From: Heligmosomoides polygyrus polygyrus
Taxonomy: Eukaryota; Nematoda; Chromadorea; Rhabditida; Heligmosomidae
Assembly: GCA_947396885.1 (NCBI GenBank)
Contig: OX377204.1
Location: 7,130,001 to 7,194,000 of the forward strand
Length of the DNA stretch: 64,000 nt
Reading direction: 5' to 3'
The position numbers were made by a program, and so were the translations under genes. The notes below the pieces were generated by a model. That model searched no databases, was not told the DNA's origin, and saw nothing but the letters and a program-made list of their open reading frames with translations. Positions 11,840 to 22,879 of the stretch are shown piece by piece (positions within the stretch are counted from its first letter, which is position 1; each line of letters opens with the position of its first letter).

Positions 11840-12145
11840 CTAAAAATGTCTGTGATGAGCTGTTCTGCTAGAACACTTGCTCATATTGATTCCCATTATT
11901 AAGGCCTTTCATGAAGGTATTTTCTTCATTTTTTCAGCTTACAAAAATAATAAATATCGATGCCACTATTTAAAACAATTTCAATAGAACGTTAGTGCTT
12001 AGAAGAAACGGTTGAAACTACAAGGAAATTCCGAATGGAAAGTACAGGAGAATTCGGTTTTATCCTACTCGAGGGGAGCACACATCTAAAAATTATATAA
12101 GCAATTGACGTGAGGCTCACGGAGCGGTTTCAAGAGGACAAAATA

Positions 12146-12444
12146 AGGATAAGGATAAAGGATAAAGGACGGCGTTACTCAATCCCTTCTGGGATGCACC
12201 AGCGCATTCTACTTCCACGGGATGTCGTGGAGGCGGCATGAATGCGTATTTGGCCATACAATGACTAGTGGTGGCCAGCCGATGAACAAGTCTGTGCTTT
12301 ATCCTTCCCAGACAAGTTTGGTACCAATTCACCGACCCCGGAGGAATGGAGGGCTTGGTTGGCCTGGGCGGGAAATCCGAACCAGGAACCTGGTATCGGG
12401 TGCACGCGACAGTCGCGCCTCCTACGACTGCGCTACCCGCGCCC
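12146..12444 (-). repeat. tRNA-derived SINE (family A) with 13-bp target duplication
   Basis: Antisense copy with an AAGGATAAAGGATAAAGG tail and full head. The perfect target duplication AGAGGACAAAATA lies at 12133-12145 and 12445-12457. Near-consensus sequence indicates a recent insertion. Confidence 0.88.
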
Positions 12445-12719
12445 AGAGGACAAAATACGACCCAAAAAACAAACAAAAACAAATCGCGGCGGTTGAAAAG
12501 GCATCTTGGCGGGCCTAGTGCACTCAAATACACCGTCGGCTCACATGTTATAACCCTGATCCATAGCGTCTATTAGATAACTTTGTCTGTTTTTTACAAC
12601 CGCGGCGGCGTAGTTTTTTGTGCATTTTTAGGCCCTATTTTGTCCTTCGGAAGCCTCTCTGTGAATCCCAACTTAATTTGGTGCATAATTTATATGAGCC
12701 CCCGCCCCGATTAGGATAG

Positions 12720-13195
12720 AACCAGAGACCTCAGATGGGTCTCCCGCTTCTGATGTCGAGGAGAATGAAATGTGATTTAGTCATGGCCTTCAAAATTTTA
12801 ACGGGAAAAGCACCAATCAATACTAGAGATGTCTTTACAGCGATCTGCTCGAGAACAAGATGGGCGCCTATGAAGTTTAGGGTCGCCTCAGCAAAAACCA
12901 CAGCCGAGGGTGAAGGTTTTTGCCAATAGAACTGTTTCCGCCTTCATTTATGCTTCCAAAACCAGTCTTCTCAAAGTGTTTATGGCTAGAGTTTAGAGCA
13001 CTTGCTCATCGTGGTTCTCGATCAGAAGATTGCTAGGACATCATTGTTGTCTGTCTCCTCCCTCCTTTTTCCGGTTTCGATAATAGTTCAGGCTGGAAAT
13101 TGCATTTCGGTTAGGAGTTTGGTTCATTGTTGTTTGTTATCATGTGTGATTCTTAAGTCCGCTTTCCGTAAATAAATAATTATATAAATCAATAA
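12720..13195 (+). mobile_element. LINE 3' end (reverse transcriptase C-terminal remnant and AAATAAATAA tail)
   Basis: The frame at 12735-12929 reads RRMKCDLVMAFKILTGKAP, the pattern at the C-terminal end of non-LTR reverse transcriptases (RR-x(2-3)-D-L-x(2)-x-YKIL). About 250 bases of untranslated sequence follow, ending in a run of AAATAAATAA units at about 13165-13195. 5' truncated, as usual for LINE copies. Clade not assigned; CR1-like is a guess. Confidence 0.55.
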
Positions 13196-13265
13196 ATAAA
13201 CAACGCGCGCTGGCGCGATCGGATGAGCTGAACTGCTTGACCTCTGAATCGAGGTCCACCTTCCG

Positions 13266-13402
13266 GGAGCGTTTAGTGTGCACGCGACGCGGGACGTGAT
13301 GCAGTGATAAGCCCACGTATTGATTACGCGACGCAATGAATCGATACGGGAACTTATCATTATATTGCGTCGAGCTCGCGTGCACCCTAAATGCTCCCTT
13401 AC
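13266..13402. mobile_element. Palindromic MITE, GTGCACGCGACG ends
   Basis: Almost fully inverted: GGGAGCGTTTAGTGTGCACG against the complement of CGTGCACCCTAAATGCTCCC, with a GCGTCG-rich interior. It belongs to the same loose group of small GC-rich palindromes as 14925-15342, 32794-32925 and 37083-37900. Confidence 0.6.
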
Positions 13403-13414
13403 AATGGAAGGGTC

Positions 13415-14640
13415 TGAAGCGTATGTCTGAACGGGAGAGCGACTCACATAGGGAGAATCCCCACCCCTCAATTATTATAAAAATGTGTTTCTTTTTTGCG
13501 AAATCGTTAAACCCAAGGAGTAGAGGCCTTGAAGTTACAATGGAATACGGCGGATCACCAGTTTGGGGGCCTTATACGCTCGCGATGCCTTTGCCGGCAA
13601 GCGGCTCGGGGCGTAGTGGAGGTGGGTTGCTTCACACGAGCAAGGTCGGAGGTTTGGTTCCTCTGCGCTGCTGCATTTTTGTATTTCAACTGAATGGTTG
13701 AGATTTGGGGATTCTGATGTCTATATCATTTTGAGACGTTTCCCAATCTTCTTCTTGTTCTTCCACCACTTCCAGCTGTTGGTCTTCGTCAACGTCAAGT
13801 GGACGTGCTTCGAAGTCCTTGAGTATGCTGGCCATCCGTTCGGCCAGCTTGATTTCTTCCCTCGAAGGTTCCTTGTCTAAAGGTGGGCTACACTTCAGGG
13901 TGAGCAGGTGGATCACCACTCAACCGTCGGTGGACATCGTTGGTGTTAGGTTCTAGGAAACTTTCAGCAGTCCTCTGATTTCCAGGTGACAGGCAGACAT
14001 GAGGAAAAGAGTGCATCGATGCCGTTTAGCTTAATTTGCGGGATCCGCACACCTCTTTTCTCACTTGAACCACCTCCGATGTCACAGCGTGGTCTCCTTT
14101 GAAAATCCCAGCAGAATGGTTTTTCCCGAGGCCTTTGGTCCATGTATGGAAACAGACTATGAAGAGCCTGTAGCCTTAATACGCTACCCGTAAGGAGCCC
14201 AGTGGTGCTTCATGCACTTTGTACCTGTGTATCACTGGTGCTGAACATTTATACATCACCATGTTGAATACCACAACGTACCGCTGGAAAAATGCGCAGA
14301 AAACGTCTGAAAATGGTATGGACGTCAGAATCACCCAAATCTCTATCAATCAGATGAAATGCAAAAGTGCACCAACGCAGAGGAGCCAAACCCCTGACCT
14401 CTCTCGCATGAGTCAACCCTCTACCCACCTGCGCTCCAAGCCACTGGCTGCAGGAGCATGGCGGGAGTACAACACCCCCAAACGCATGTTGCGCTGTATC
14501 CCATTGTGACCCCTTATTCCTTGAGTTTAGCGACTTGGCAAAAAATAAACACATTTTCATACTAATTGAGGGGTGGGTATTCTCCCCATGTGAGTCGCTT
14601 CCCCTGTTCAGACATACGGTTCAGACCTTTTCCTTGTTAG
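13415..14640. repeat. Palindrome of tRNA-headed repeat (family C), arms 13415-13760 and 14290-14640
   Basis: Each arm holds a GGGGTGGGTATTCTCCCCAT-type block, an ACCCAAGGAGTAG block, a tRNA-like head (B box near GGTTTGGTTCCTCTGCG) and a TTGCATTTCAACTGA...TGAGATTTG tail. The right arm is the inverted copy. A third, solitary copy lies at 28005-28400, and related heads lie at 41280-41640 and 58495-58800. The non-repetitive centre (13760-14290) contains the acidic coding-like segment. Confidence 0.7.
13740..13876 (-). CDS. Acidic coding-like segment inside a palindrome
   Basis: On the minus strand, after a possible acceptor ccacctttag/AC, the frame reads KEPSREEIKLAERMASILKD and then an acidic stretch with DVDEDQQLEVVEEQEEDWET. 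The helical, highly charged composition with many E and K codons is unlike the surrounding repeats. The frame then runs into the left arm's repeat, so the true 3' end is unclear. It may be an exon of a host gene (possibly the TULIP gene 2 locus, same strand) or a gene piece carried by the palindrome. No domain recognised. Confidence 0.35.
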
Positions 14641-14924
14641 AGTAGCGCCCACACCAACCAAGCGTTTTATCAGTCCATACTCGATGAATTGGTCCCAGAC
14701 TTCCTGGGATGGTTGAAGCACCGACATTCCTTGACTGGATATCGCAAATCGCCTTCTTATGAGACCAATAGCCCCACGATATTAAATAGAAGCTGAATGC
14801 TACCGAAGAAAGCTTTTAAAATTTGCCTTTTATCCTTATTAAGCCTTTCTTCTCCACATGCACAATCTCCTTTTCAAGTATCAAAAGGTGACCTTCTCTC
14901 ACAAGCTGTGCGACACTTGGGCGT

Positions 14925-15342
14925 CGTTTACACTTCCATCGTCGCGCGACGCGATGCCGTATATAGAGGCAAAATTGATTAGTCGCGTCGCTCAGCCAGA
15001 GTAAATCGCGTGAAGCCGCGACCAATCGCGTCGCTCAGCGTCGGATCGCATCGCTCTCGAAATCAACGCGATGCGATTGGTCGTGGTCGACTGGGACATA
15101 ATATTGCTGCTTCAGTTGTCCTTTAAAGTGAACCGGAAATGTGTGCACAATTGCGTGCGTGCAAGTGCGCAATTGTGCGTAATTCCGTAACCGTGTCGCT
15201 GGCTGTTCGGAGTCGAAACAGCGCGACGTGATGGTATGCATTGCACCGCTCGAATGCGTCGCGTGGCGACGGAAGTATAAACCCGCCCTCTCCCCATTGG
15301 GAAAAATCGTCGCGCTCCTATCGCAGCGATAGGAGGTATGAA
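14925..15342. mobile_element. Palindromic GC-rich MITE group (GCGTCGCG)
   Basis: Left GTTTACACTTCCATCGTCGC and right GGCGACGGAAGTATAAAC are inverted. The interior repeats GATTGGTCGTGGTCG / AGCGACGCGATT motifs in both orientations. Exact ends and target duplication could not be fixed. Confidence 0.5.
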
Positions 15343-16760
15343 CACGGTTCTATGGGATACAGATCGGGTTAACTTTTCCCGTGTTCGTCGAGAAGGTTAA
15401 GGAACTCCGGTACCTCGGGAGTGACCTATCCGAAGAAGAAAGGCATGTGTCGTGACGTTCGCCACGCTCCATCACGACTCTTCAAGGGCACACACGCTGG
15501 AAGGCGCACTGGTCCCGCTGCGCAGGGCCGCAGGGCATACGGTCGCGCACACGCGCCGCGACGCACTATAAACGCCTTCCCGCGCGCACCCGGCAGTCTC
15601 CGGCTTCGTCGTCGCTCCGGTCGGTCCGCTCTCCGCTCCGGCACTCCATCGTCAGCGCAGTGTCCATACCATCAGGACTTCGACGCGACAGGCCGCGCAG
15701 GACTCCAGGACGACCAGGACAGGACGCGCAGAGACGACTACAGAGGTAACCGCAGAGACCGACCAAGCCACCGCCCTCGTGAGCGCAGGCTCCAGGGTAG
15801 GATCGAGGGAGGATCTGCGGCTTGCGCTTGGGGCTGACCCGTAGGTAAGCTGGCGGGGCTCAGCCTTGACTCGTAGGCATTGTGTTCCATATTGATGTGT
15901 ATTGTCTGTATGTTGGGTTGATATGAAGTATAATGTCTGATGCGCACTGTCATGTGACTCTAAAGCGGGGGAAGGTTTATTCTGAGCGCAGTGGCAATAC
16001 TGCAGAAGGTCGACTGGTTCAATTGTATCACGCGAGTGATGTGAAGATGGGCGAGAGTCGCCGGGGGCCAGCGCAGGTGCAGACTGCGCAGGAGATCCTA
16101 AATAACATCCGCATTGGTGAGGTGTGCTAAGTCGGTGCATCACTCCTACGTGGCAGGTTAGGTAAGAGCTAGCGCGCATAAGTAAGACCTCGACACCGGT
16201 TGTGCCTCACACGTGGCCTAGGGTTGAGGGCCGCATGAGTTCTACCACCGGTGCAGCGGACTCACCCGGGGCACGACAGCATGCAACATATCGCCAAAGA
16301 GTCTTACATGTTACAAAGCATTGGCAATTTTTCCTATATCCTACCAATCGTTAAGAAACCTACATATTCGGTTAGTTGCGGATCGACTTCGTTCATGATC
16401 TCCTCAGCAATTTGGTCCTTATTCCCATCAATGAGTACCAGACCACCTGTGCGCGGCGTGCGCCGCGTGCGCAGCGCGCGGAAGCATGAACAGGCGACAA
16501 CGGCGACTGAAGCGACTAGAGTGACTGGAGCGACAGCGCCGGTGCTCGAGTATGAACACTTTTTGGCGGCGCATGCTCGATTTTAATCGATATGCATGTT
16601 TTGTACGAGCGACGACTCGCTCTTGTCGCGAAGTATGAACAGGCCCTTAGCGCTCTGGCAGCTTCCTCATTCTTGCATGTCTCGTGTTATAAATGCCCTA
16701 TAAAAAGAGAAACGCCTTGTGTAGTTTGTGACAAAGCAACACATTTTCATACATTTATTA
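15343..16760. other. GC-rich intergenic stretch, nothing supported
   Basis: About 15420-15840 is CpG-rich and contains long open frames on both strands, typical of GC-rich non-coding DNA. The remainder shows no exon with splice support. A GC-rich simple segment (GTGCGCGGCGTGCGCCGCGT) lies at about 16450. Confidence 0.45.
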
Positions 16761-16775
16761 ATTATTTAATTTTCT

Positions 16776-19700
16776 CTACTCAAAGTCAAGAAAGTCTATT
16801 TTTGAGCATAGCTGAGGAATGTGAAGATCGTCGAGGTCACCACGTACGTCTATACAGAAAGAACAAAGATTTCCGACACATTTGATATTTGGATCTTCTG
16901 GAGAAGCATAACACTCGACGTCTAGATCCGCCGCCATCTTAAAGCATGACGCATTACAAATGGGCCTGTTGTAGTCTAGAAGAAGACATTACCTTTTCAA
17001 CATTGACTTCCATACACATCATTTTGTCGGTCTGGTTGATAGGAACTACCTCGTCCAAAACGGATCTGAAGTGGCTTGAGCTTTTTATTCTAGCTAGTGC
17101 TATAATGAATGTACTCTCTCAGAATTATCATTTGAAAGGACAGATACCGTTTCGGTTTGAACGCCATTCGCAATGTGTGATTCTGTGTCGTCCATTCAAT
17201 ATCGTACTCAACTCTAGCCCGTGAGTTCAGTTTCTCCTTGAATTCTTGCATCCACGGGTTCAGAATGTCTCTGACGCTCTCTTTTACCTGAATGCCTGTA
17301 AACGCTCCCGTCGTTTTCAACAAATGTTTTGAATTCTGAAAAGAAAAGATCAGGAGTGAGGTCTTGAAGAAGAAAGTGATCTATCGACAAGGCATTTTGG
17401 TACATTTTTGGGTTAGTGTATGGGCGCGGTCGGAAGAGGTGCCGGCTGTCGCATGCACACCATAAAAAGGATAAAGACGGCGTTAATCAATCCCTTTTGG
17501 GATGCGCCACGCATTCTACTTCTACGGGATGTTGTGGAGGCGATATGAATGCGTATTTGCCCATACAATGACTTCCGGTGGTCAGCCGAGGGACAAATCA
17601 GCGCTCTATCCTTCTCAGACAAGTTGGTGCCAATTCACCTACCCCGGAAGGCTTGTTTCGTCTGGGCGGGAAATCCGAACCACGAACCTGGTATCGGGTC
17701 ACACGCGAGCCGGCGCCTCCTCAGACTGAGCTACACGCGCCCATGCACACCATATGATTCCGATTTTCCACCCAGTCCACCAAGCACCGATCCTTTCGGG
17801 GTCGGTGAATTTGATTCTGGGAAAGATAAATTGTTCGGCAGGCCACCGAAAGTCATTGGTTAAATACGCATTCAATTAGCCTTCACGGTATCCCGTAGAA
17901 GTCGAATGCGTGACGCATCCCTAAAGAGATTAATTAACGCCGTTCTTTATCCTTATTCTTATTTGGTGAGAGTGGCGCAGTCAGAGGAGACACCCTGTTC
18001 CTGTGACTCTGCTCAGGACAATTTGTTTTTGAAACCGTGAAGGAACCGGTTTGAGACCCGTTGCTTACTAGTAACCGATCATGAAAGGGTTTGAAACCGT
18101 CCATGAAAGGTTTGGAACCAAGCACCTAAGGAGGCCACGCCCCCCGCAACACGTGTTGCTATTGCGCAGCGAGGGGCGTGGCCGCCCTTTCGTGCTCGGT
18201 TCCAAACCCTTTCATGGTCGGATTTCAAACCATTGGTTTACGGTTTCAAACGCAAATTTGTCGGAGTGCGTGCGCAGAACATCAGTGTTTACGATTCTGA
18301 TCGGCTACGATCAGCCGATTCTTCCGTCCCTCATTGTCGATTGGTTGGTATCAGACTTGTCTGGGAAGAATAACACGCTGTCTTGCACATCGACTAGGTA
18401 CGGAAAGTCAATGAATAGCCCAGTTGCGAATTCTAAGTGTCTGTTCGATAATCTGTAAAGGTAGAGTGCATGGCGCATCCCTCAGAGGAGCCGATTAACG
18501 TCTAGCTTTCTCCTTTATATCTCTTTTACACAGGAACTTGATTAAAGCAATAGTGAGGTCCATGATCAATTTTTCCCTTTAATACTAATTTCAAGTATAT
18601 GAACTCAAAGGCCGTGCCGAAATGCATGCTTTTCCCGAGCGACATTTGCACCTGCACAGGAATTTTTGTGATTCGTATGAAACCAGCGTCTTCTTGTGAA
18701 TTCATTTCACTTTCCACAGAAACCTTATTCATCAACTAAAGCTTTTCGATAGAGGGCCGAAGTAAAGTGTTTTCCGGGAAAATTTTTGAAATTTTCGCCC
18801 ATCCCTGTTCCGAACGCGTGGATAGGCTCCTTACATCAGCCCATCAGCCCAAAGTCACTCTTTTAGCGGTGCGTCGACTCGATTGATTCTGCCGGGCCTA
18901 TATGCATTGTTCACAGAGCGCGCCATGCCGACAGTTAGTTGCAAACAGTAGACCATTCTCGTTCGAAAGTGTCGTAAAGCTCCTTCCAGCAGCCTGACAT
19001 CCAGAAGTTGAGGGTGCCGCGCCCTAACGCGACTTGCTTCAGACGCGACGCGTGGCGAGCGGAAAATGATGCTCTCCGGCGCCCTTTTGCGCCGCTCTTC
19101 ATCTTTCGCGCTGCCTGTGCTGGTTGGACGAAGCGGCACGGCGGGTACTGTACAAGTTTGGCCCACAAATGATTTCGGATTCTGCCACTCACGTCCAATT
19201 GCCGTTAGCACGAAAATTCTATAGTTTCTAGAAGCAAGTTGTCAATATTTTGACAGCACAGCGTGAGCTCTAGCTTTCTAAAGACTATTCAGAAATATTC
19301 TCCTGAATTTTTGTAAGGTTTTTTTTTTCAGACGAAAGCGAGGGAACGACGGCTCATTGAGGAAGAACGCACCACTAAATGTAGATCTTGGGTCTGGAAG
19401 AGCCTATTAACACACGTATTCAGCTCAACACCTTCTAATAACGCACGTGTTACATCGCTAATTGCACCTCCACACATTGTGGCATTGAAACAACCTTAAA
19501 CCTGAGTGGATGGCGTCAATGTTAGGTCATTCTGTCACCATCGCGAAGATAAGTTACTAGCTATGTCATCGAGGTACGGTGGGTCGACACACATCGTGTT
19601 TCCACAAGCTTCATTGGCACGTAAGCGAATAGAATCTCCAAAATGTCACAACATCACCAGGATCCCCATACGTTAGAGAGAATTCTTCATGAAAGCTATT

Positions 19701-21160
19701 AAGGAGAGATATGGTGCTCTTCGTGGGCAAGTGGACTGTAGTCGGATGAGGTGTCGGCTGTCGCGTGCACTCGACAAAAGGTTCCTGATTCGGATTTCCC
19801 TCCCAGGCCAACTAAGCCTTCCACTCCTCCGTGTACAACAATTCAGTAGCAACCTTCTCTAGAAATTAATGCCTGATTAGTCCACCGACTGGCCACCGCA
19901 GGTCACTGTATTGCCAAATACGCTTTCAAATCGCCTGCACAACGTCTCGCTGAAGTAGAATGCGTGGCGCATCTTAAAAGGAGTTGGTCAACGCAGTCCT
20001 TCATTCTTTACCCTTACGGCGCTGTCCGAGCCCGTCAAGTGAGTGCCCACCGTGAGGAGGACCCTGACACCGCAAGTCGTTCGTAACAGATGTTTACTAC
20101 CTCAAACTTGTGTAATTGAACCAATGTAATGCTTGTTCAATGAAGCAGAATCACTAGACATCATAGGTGAAAAATTGAGGAGTGAATAATCGGAATAAAA
20201 CGATAAAAAAGAGAAATGGGCTTCTACGCGCAGGCTTCCACTTGAGGAGCTGTTCCCGCCTCCCCCGCCGCTGCTTATATGCGAGCTAGAGAATGAGTTG
20301 TATTTGCCGGCGCCGACGAAGAGATCAGCTCTTCTGATAACTATGAGCAACACTTCCATTGATCGATTGGATAAATTCTTATACAATAAAACCTAGTACA
20401 TAAACACTGAAAGACGCTGTAGCGAGACAGTCTGGCCAAAGCCTTCGGTTTGGTATCAGGAAAGCACAGCCATCATAAAACGCTAGCTTTTTTGCATGTT
20501 TTATCAATTACTGTTTATTGCGTAGACATTAGGAACATTTGGATGCCCCGCGACATCCATAGAATTAGAACACGTGGCATGTTCTATCGACGGCTTGATT
20601 AATGGCGATCTTTCTGTCTGTACCTTTCAATTTTCGATCAACCATTAAAGATACTTACGAGCTCGACCAATTTCTTCTTGAACACCTGAGTGATGAGCTT
20701 TCTAAAAACGCTCTTGAAGCGATTGAACTGTTGCAGGTCATCCTCGAATTGAATCTCAATTTTCGAATCAGTCGACACAGAAGGTATAAACTTGAAGTCA
20801 CTCCATTCCAACAAGATGTCGACTTCAACGTTTGACGAAGACAATCTGGAGAAGGAACAACAATTTCGTAGTTCTTCAGAAAAAGGACATTACATATCGT
20901 GAACTTACACAATTCCTCCAGTGAATAAGTCGACACGATCATCATCTCCAACGTATAGCGTGATCTTCACCGGTATACGGAACGACATATCCTTTATCTG
21001 GGTACAGAGCATTCCATCGTAGATTAAAGGCATTTCATACTATCACGTGAAGTACTTTTAAATGAACACCGTCGTCCATATCTTCGAAGGAGAGACCAGT
21101 TTTTGGTATTTCGAACTGCTCCAGCTTGTAGTCCATCTTATATTTGATGAAGTCCAAAAA
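16776..21160 (-). CDS. BPI/LBP-like (TULIP) lipid-binding protein, six-exon partial gene 1
   Basis: Phase-consistent minus-strand exons: 21160-21056, 20997-20909, 20845-20659, 18735-18586, 17335-17148 and 16965-16776 (TAG). A putative AATAAA follows at 16759-16754. Junctions are consensus for the first introns (tttcag/, cccag/, tccag/; /gtaagt twice); introns are 58, 63, 1923, 1250 and 182 nt. The N-terminal part (FLDFIKYKMDYKLEQFEIPK, GVHLKIKDMSFRIPVKITLY, EIQFEDDLQQFNRFKSVFRK) alternates like the first barrel of BPI/LBP/CETP proteins, ending in an amphipathic helix. The exon at 17335 (LNPWMQEFKEKLN...EYDIEW) resembles the end of the second barrel and is paralogous to gene 2. The last exon is Cys-rich (KCVGNLCSFC). 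The signal-peptide exon is not found. Such proteins bind lipid or LPS in an extracellular groove; that role is inferred from the fold pattern, not from catalytic residues. Confidence 0.6.
17420..17955 (+). repeat. SINE family A interrupted by a second SINE A
   Basis: The outer plus-strand copy starts with its tRNA-like head at 17420-17463 and resumes at 17754, running to the (TTTATCC) tail at about 17955. The inner minus-strand copy occupies 17464-17742. The duplicated target ATGCACACCAT is at 17453-17463 and 17743-17753, inside the outer head. This gives a clear order of events. Confidence 0.85.
17965..18515 (+). repeat. Old SINE A copy interrupted by a palindrome
   Basis: A diverged head (GTGGCGCAGTCAGAGGAG) lies at about 17968 and the body and tail are at about 18270-18515. 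Between them, 18040-18250 is a palindrome whose arms share TTTGGAACC, CATGAAAGG and a GGCCACGCCCC / GGGGCGTGGCC core. The palindrome appears to be a separate foldback insertion. Confidence 0.5.
19722..20015 (+). repeat. SINE family A, diverged
   Basis: Head at 19722 (CAAGTGGACTGTAGTCGG), B box GATTCGGATTTCCC, body with GCATCTTAAAAGGAGTTGG and a degraded TTCATTCTTTACCC tail. It lies in the large intron-free gap between gene 1 exons 3 and 4. Confidence 0.6.
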
Positions 21161-21467
21161 CTGAAAGGAAGGAAGTAAGGGAAGGTATATTACGCATCGC
21201 CAACCGTAATCTTTAATGGCGTCATTTGAATGAGTTGAAATCTCTAAGCAGTTGGTAATCACATCTGCAGCGACACCGGCAACGGCGCCCGTGTAGCACC
21301 GCAGTACAAGGCTTGTTACGCCCCCCACATTCTCCGTGGGTAATCTGTACTTGGGAAACATTTAAACATTAAGGTTCGTGAAAAAATATCTTTTTATTTC
21401 TTCTAGTATCTGTAGAAAATCGTAAGTGAAGGTGGAACCCAGATACTAGAAAAAATATATAGATAAT

Positions 21468-21706
21468 GTTGTTACAGGATGTTTTGTTGCGATCAAAACT
21501 CTTGCGCCAGGCGGGACTCGAACCCGCATCTTCTGCTTTCGGGGCAGTGATGTTCGCCTTACACCACCAGCGCTGTTTGACCGCACGTAACATCCGCGAT
21601 ATCCTCGAGTCCCGCCTGGCGCAAGAGTTTTGATCGTAACAAAACATCCTGTAACAACATATAGCCTCTATATCAGCCGCTCCAGGCTTAAACAAATGTG
21701 TTCAAG
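21468..21706. mobile_element. Twin-tRNA palindromic SINE-like element (family B), copy 1
   Basis: Flanked by a perfect 12-bp duplication TATATAGATAAT (21456-21467, 21707-21718). The left arm carries a tRNA-like head in antisense (GGGACTCGAACCCGC is the antisense B box). The right arm repeats its end in sense (GAGTCCCGCCTGGCGCAAGA) after an internal deletion. Both arms have the AGTTTTGATCG...CAAAAC hairpin. The right end carries a conserved tail (CAGCCGCTCCAGGCTTAAAC). The long variable-length target duplication argues for target-primed retrotransposition, not a DNA transposon. Confidence 0.75.
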
Positions 21707-21921
21707 TATATAGATAATTTTTCACGAACCTTCTTGTTTAAATGTTTCCCATGTACAGATTACCCACGGAGCATGACCAACTACAAGGAGCGGCTAAGAT
21801 TTTTCAACCTTTGTAGTCTTCTATATCGAAGAGCGGTCAGTGACCTACCATTTTAACACAATTGTTTCCTTCATTCCTTTTCTTGTGTTTTTTTACATAT
21901 TAAACTGATAGCTAGTAAATA

Positions 21922-22815
21922 TTAGGTTGGCAACTAATTTCGTGGACACTCAAGCGACTTCAACAAAAGTGTTCATAAACAAATAACAAATAACAGTTTT
22001 CAACCAAAGTAAGATCTGTTGGAACGCGGGACTGCTTCCCATTTACCAGCTGCCTGGCCCATCCCACAGCTGTAGAATTCTTGTGCTTTTGAAGCCAAGA
22101 AACCTTGGAGGTGCATTTTGACATGGTCCACATTAATAAATCGTCCTCCAACCAAGCAGTGCTGCAGCGTGCTATCAAGGTGCTAGTCATTTGGCGCACA
22201 GCCTGTGCTGTAAGGTGGGTGAGTTAGACGCTACCAGCTGAGGTCTTCGATTTTTTGAAGCTCCCAATTCGTGACGTGTGATTCGGCGTTATCTTGCTGA
22301 TAGATAATTCCGCTCCTGAAAATCTGTCTAAGCCGATTCCAGCGGAGTTCAGCCTGCGCGCGGCCAGGATGAGAAGACTAGATTACAGCATTAATGCTGG
22401 AACCGTTCTTGAAGAGCTCCCAGAAGTTAATACCTTCTTGACACCACCAAACGGAGGGAACATAGCGAACCGGACGCCTCAAAAAATAGAAGACCTTGAC
22501 TGGGAGCGTCAAACTCATCCACCTTACAGCCCAGACCTTGCGCCGAGTGACTACCGCATTTTTAGTGCGGTGCAGTACTTCTTGGTTGGAAGACGATTTA
22601 ATAATATTTACCGAGTCAAAATGCACCTCCAAAGATTCTTGGCCTTAAAAGCACAATAATTCTATGGCCGGTAGACAGACCAGCTACCTGATATATGGGA
22701 AGCACTTCTGCGTTCTGGGGGATCTTATTTCAATTAAAGATTGGCATTAGTTATTTGTTAATAAATACTTTTGCTGAAGATTCTTGAGAGTCCACGAAAT
22801 TAGTTGCCAACCTAA
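21922..22815. mobile_element. Composite mariner relic, two transposase ends pointing outward
   Basis: Inverted ends TTAGGTTGGCAACTAATTTC are flanked by TA on both sides (21920-21921, 22816-22817), the mariner/Tc1 target. The plus-strand right arm encodes a mariner transposase C-terminus with HPPYSPDLAPSDYRIF (22515-22562), the region containing the last catalytic Asp. The left arm, read on the minus strand, encodes the same end again, including a QDNAESH motif and HPPY. The element is therefore two inverted C-terminal thirds joined near the middle, without the N-terminal DNA-binding domain. Frameshifts and stops interrupt both. Confidence 0.8.
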
Positions 22816-22879
22816 TATTTGTCATTTGTCACTTTGAGTTCATGAGACTTTGAACTCAATCACATAACTCCTCCCACTC

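Noticed and set aside
15421..15837. 138-codon plus-strand open frame
   Set aside because: R/G/A-rich translation in CpG-rich DNA with open frames on both strands; no splice or domain support.
18855..19211. 118-codon minus-strand open frame
   Set aside because: Arginine-rich, GC-rich, overlapping an equally open frame, no domain; likely chance.
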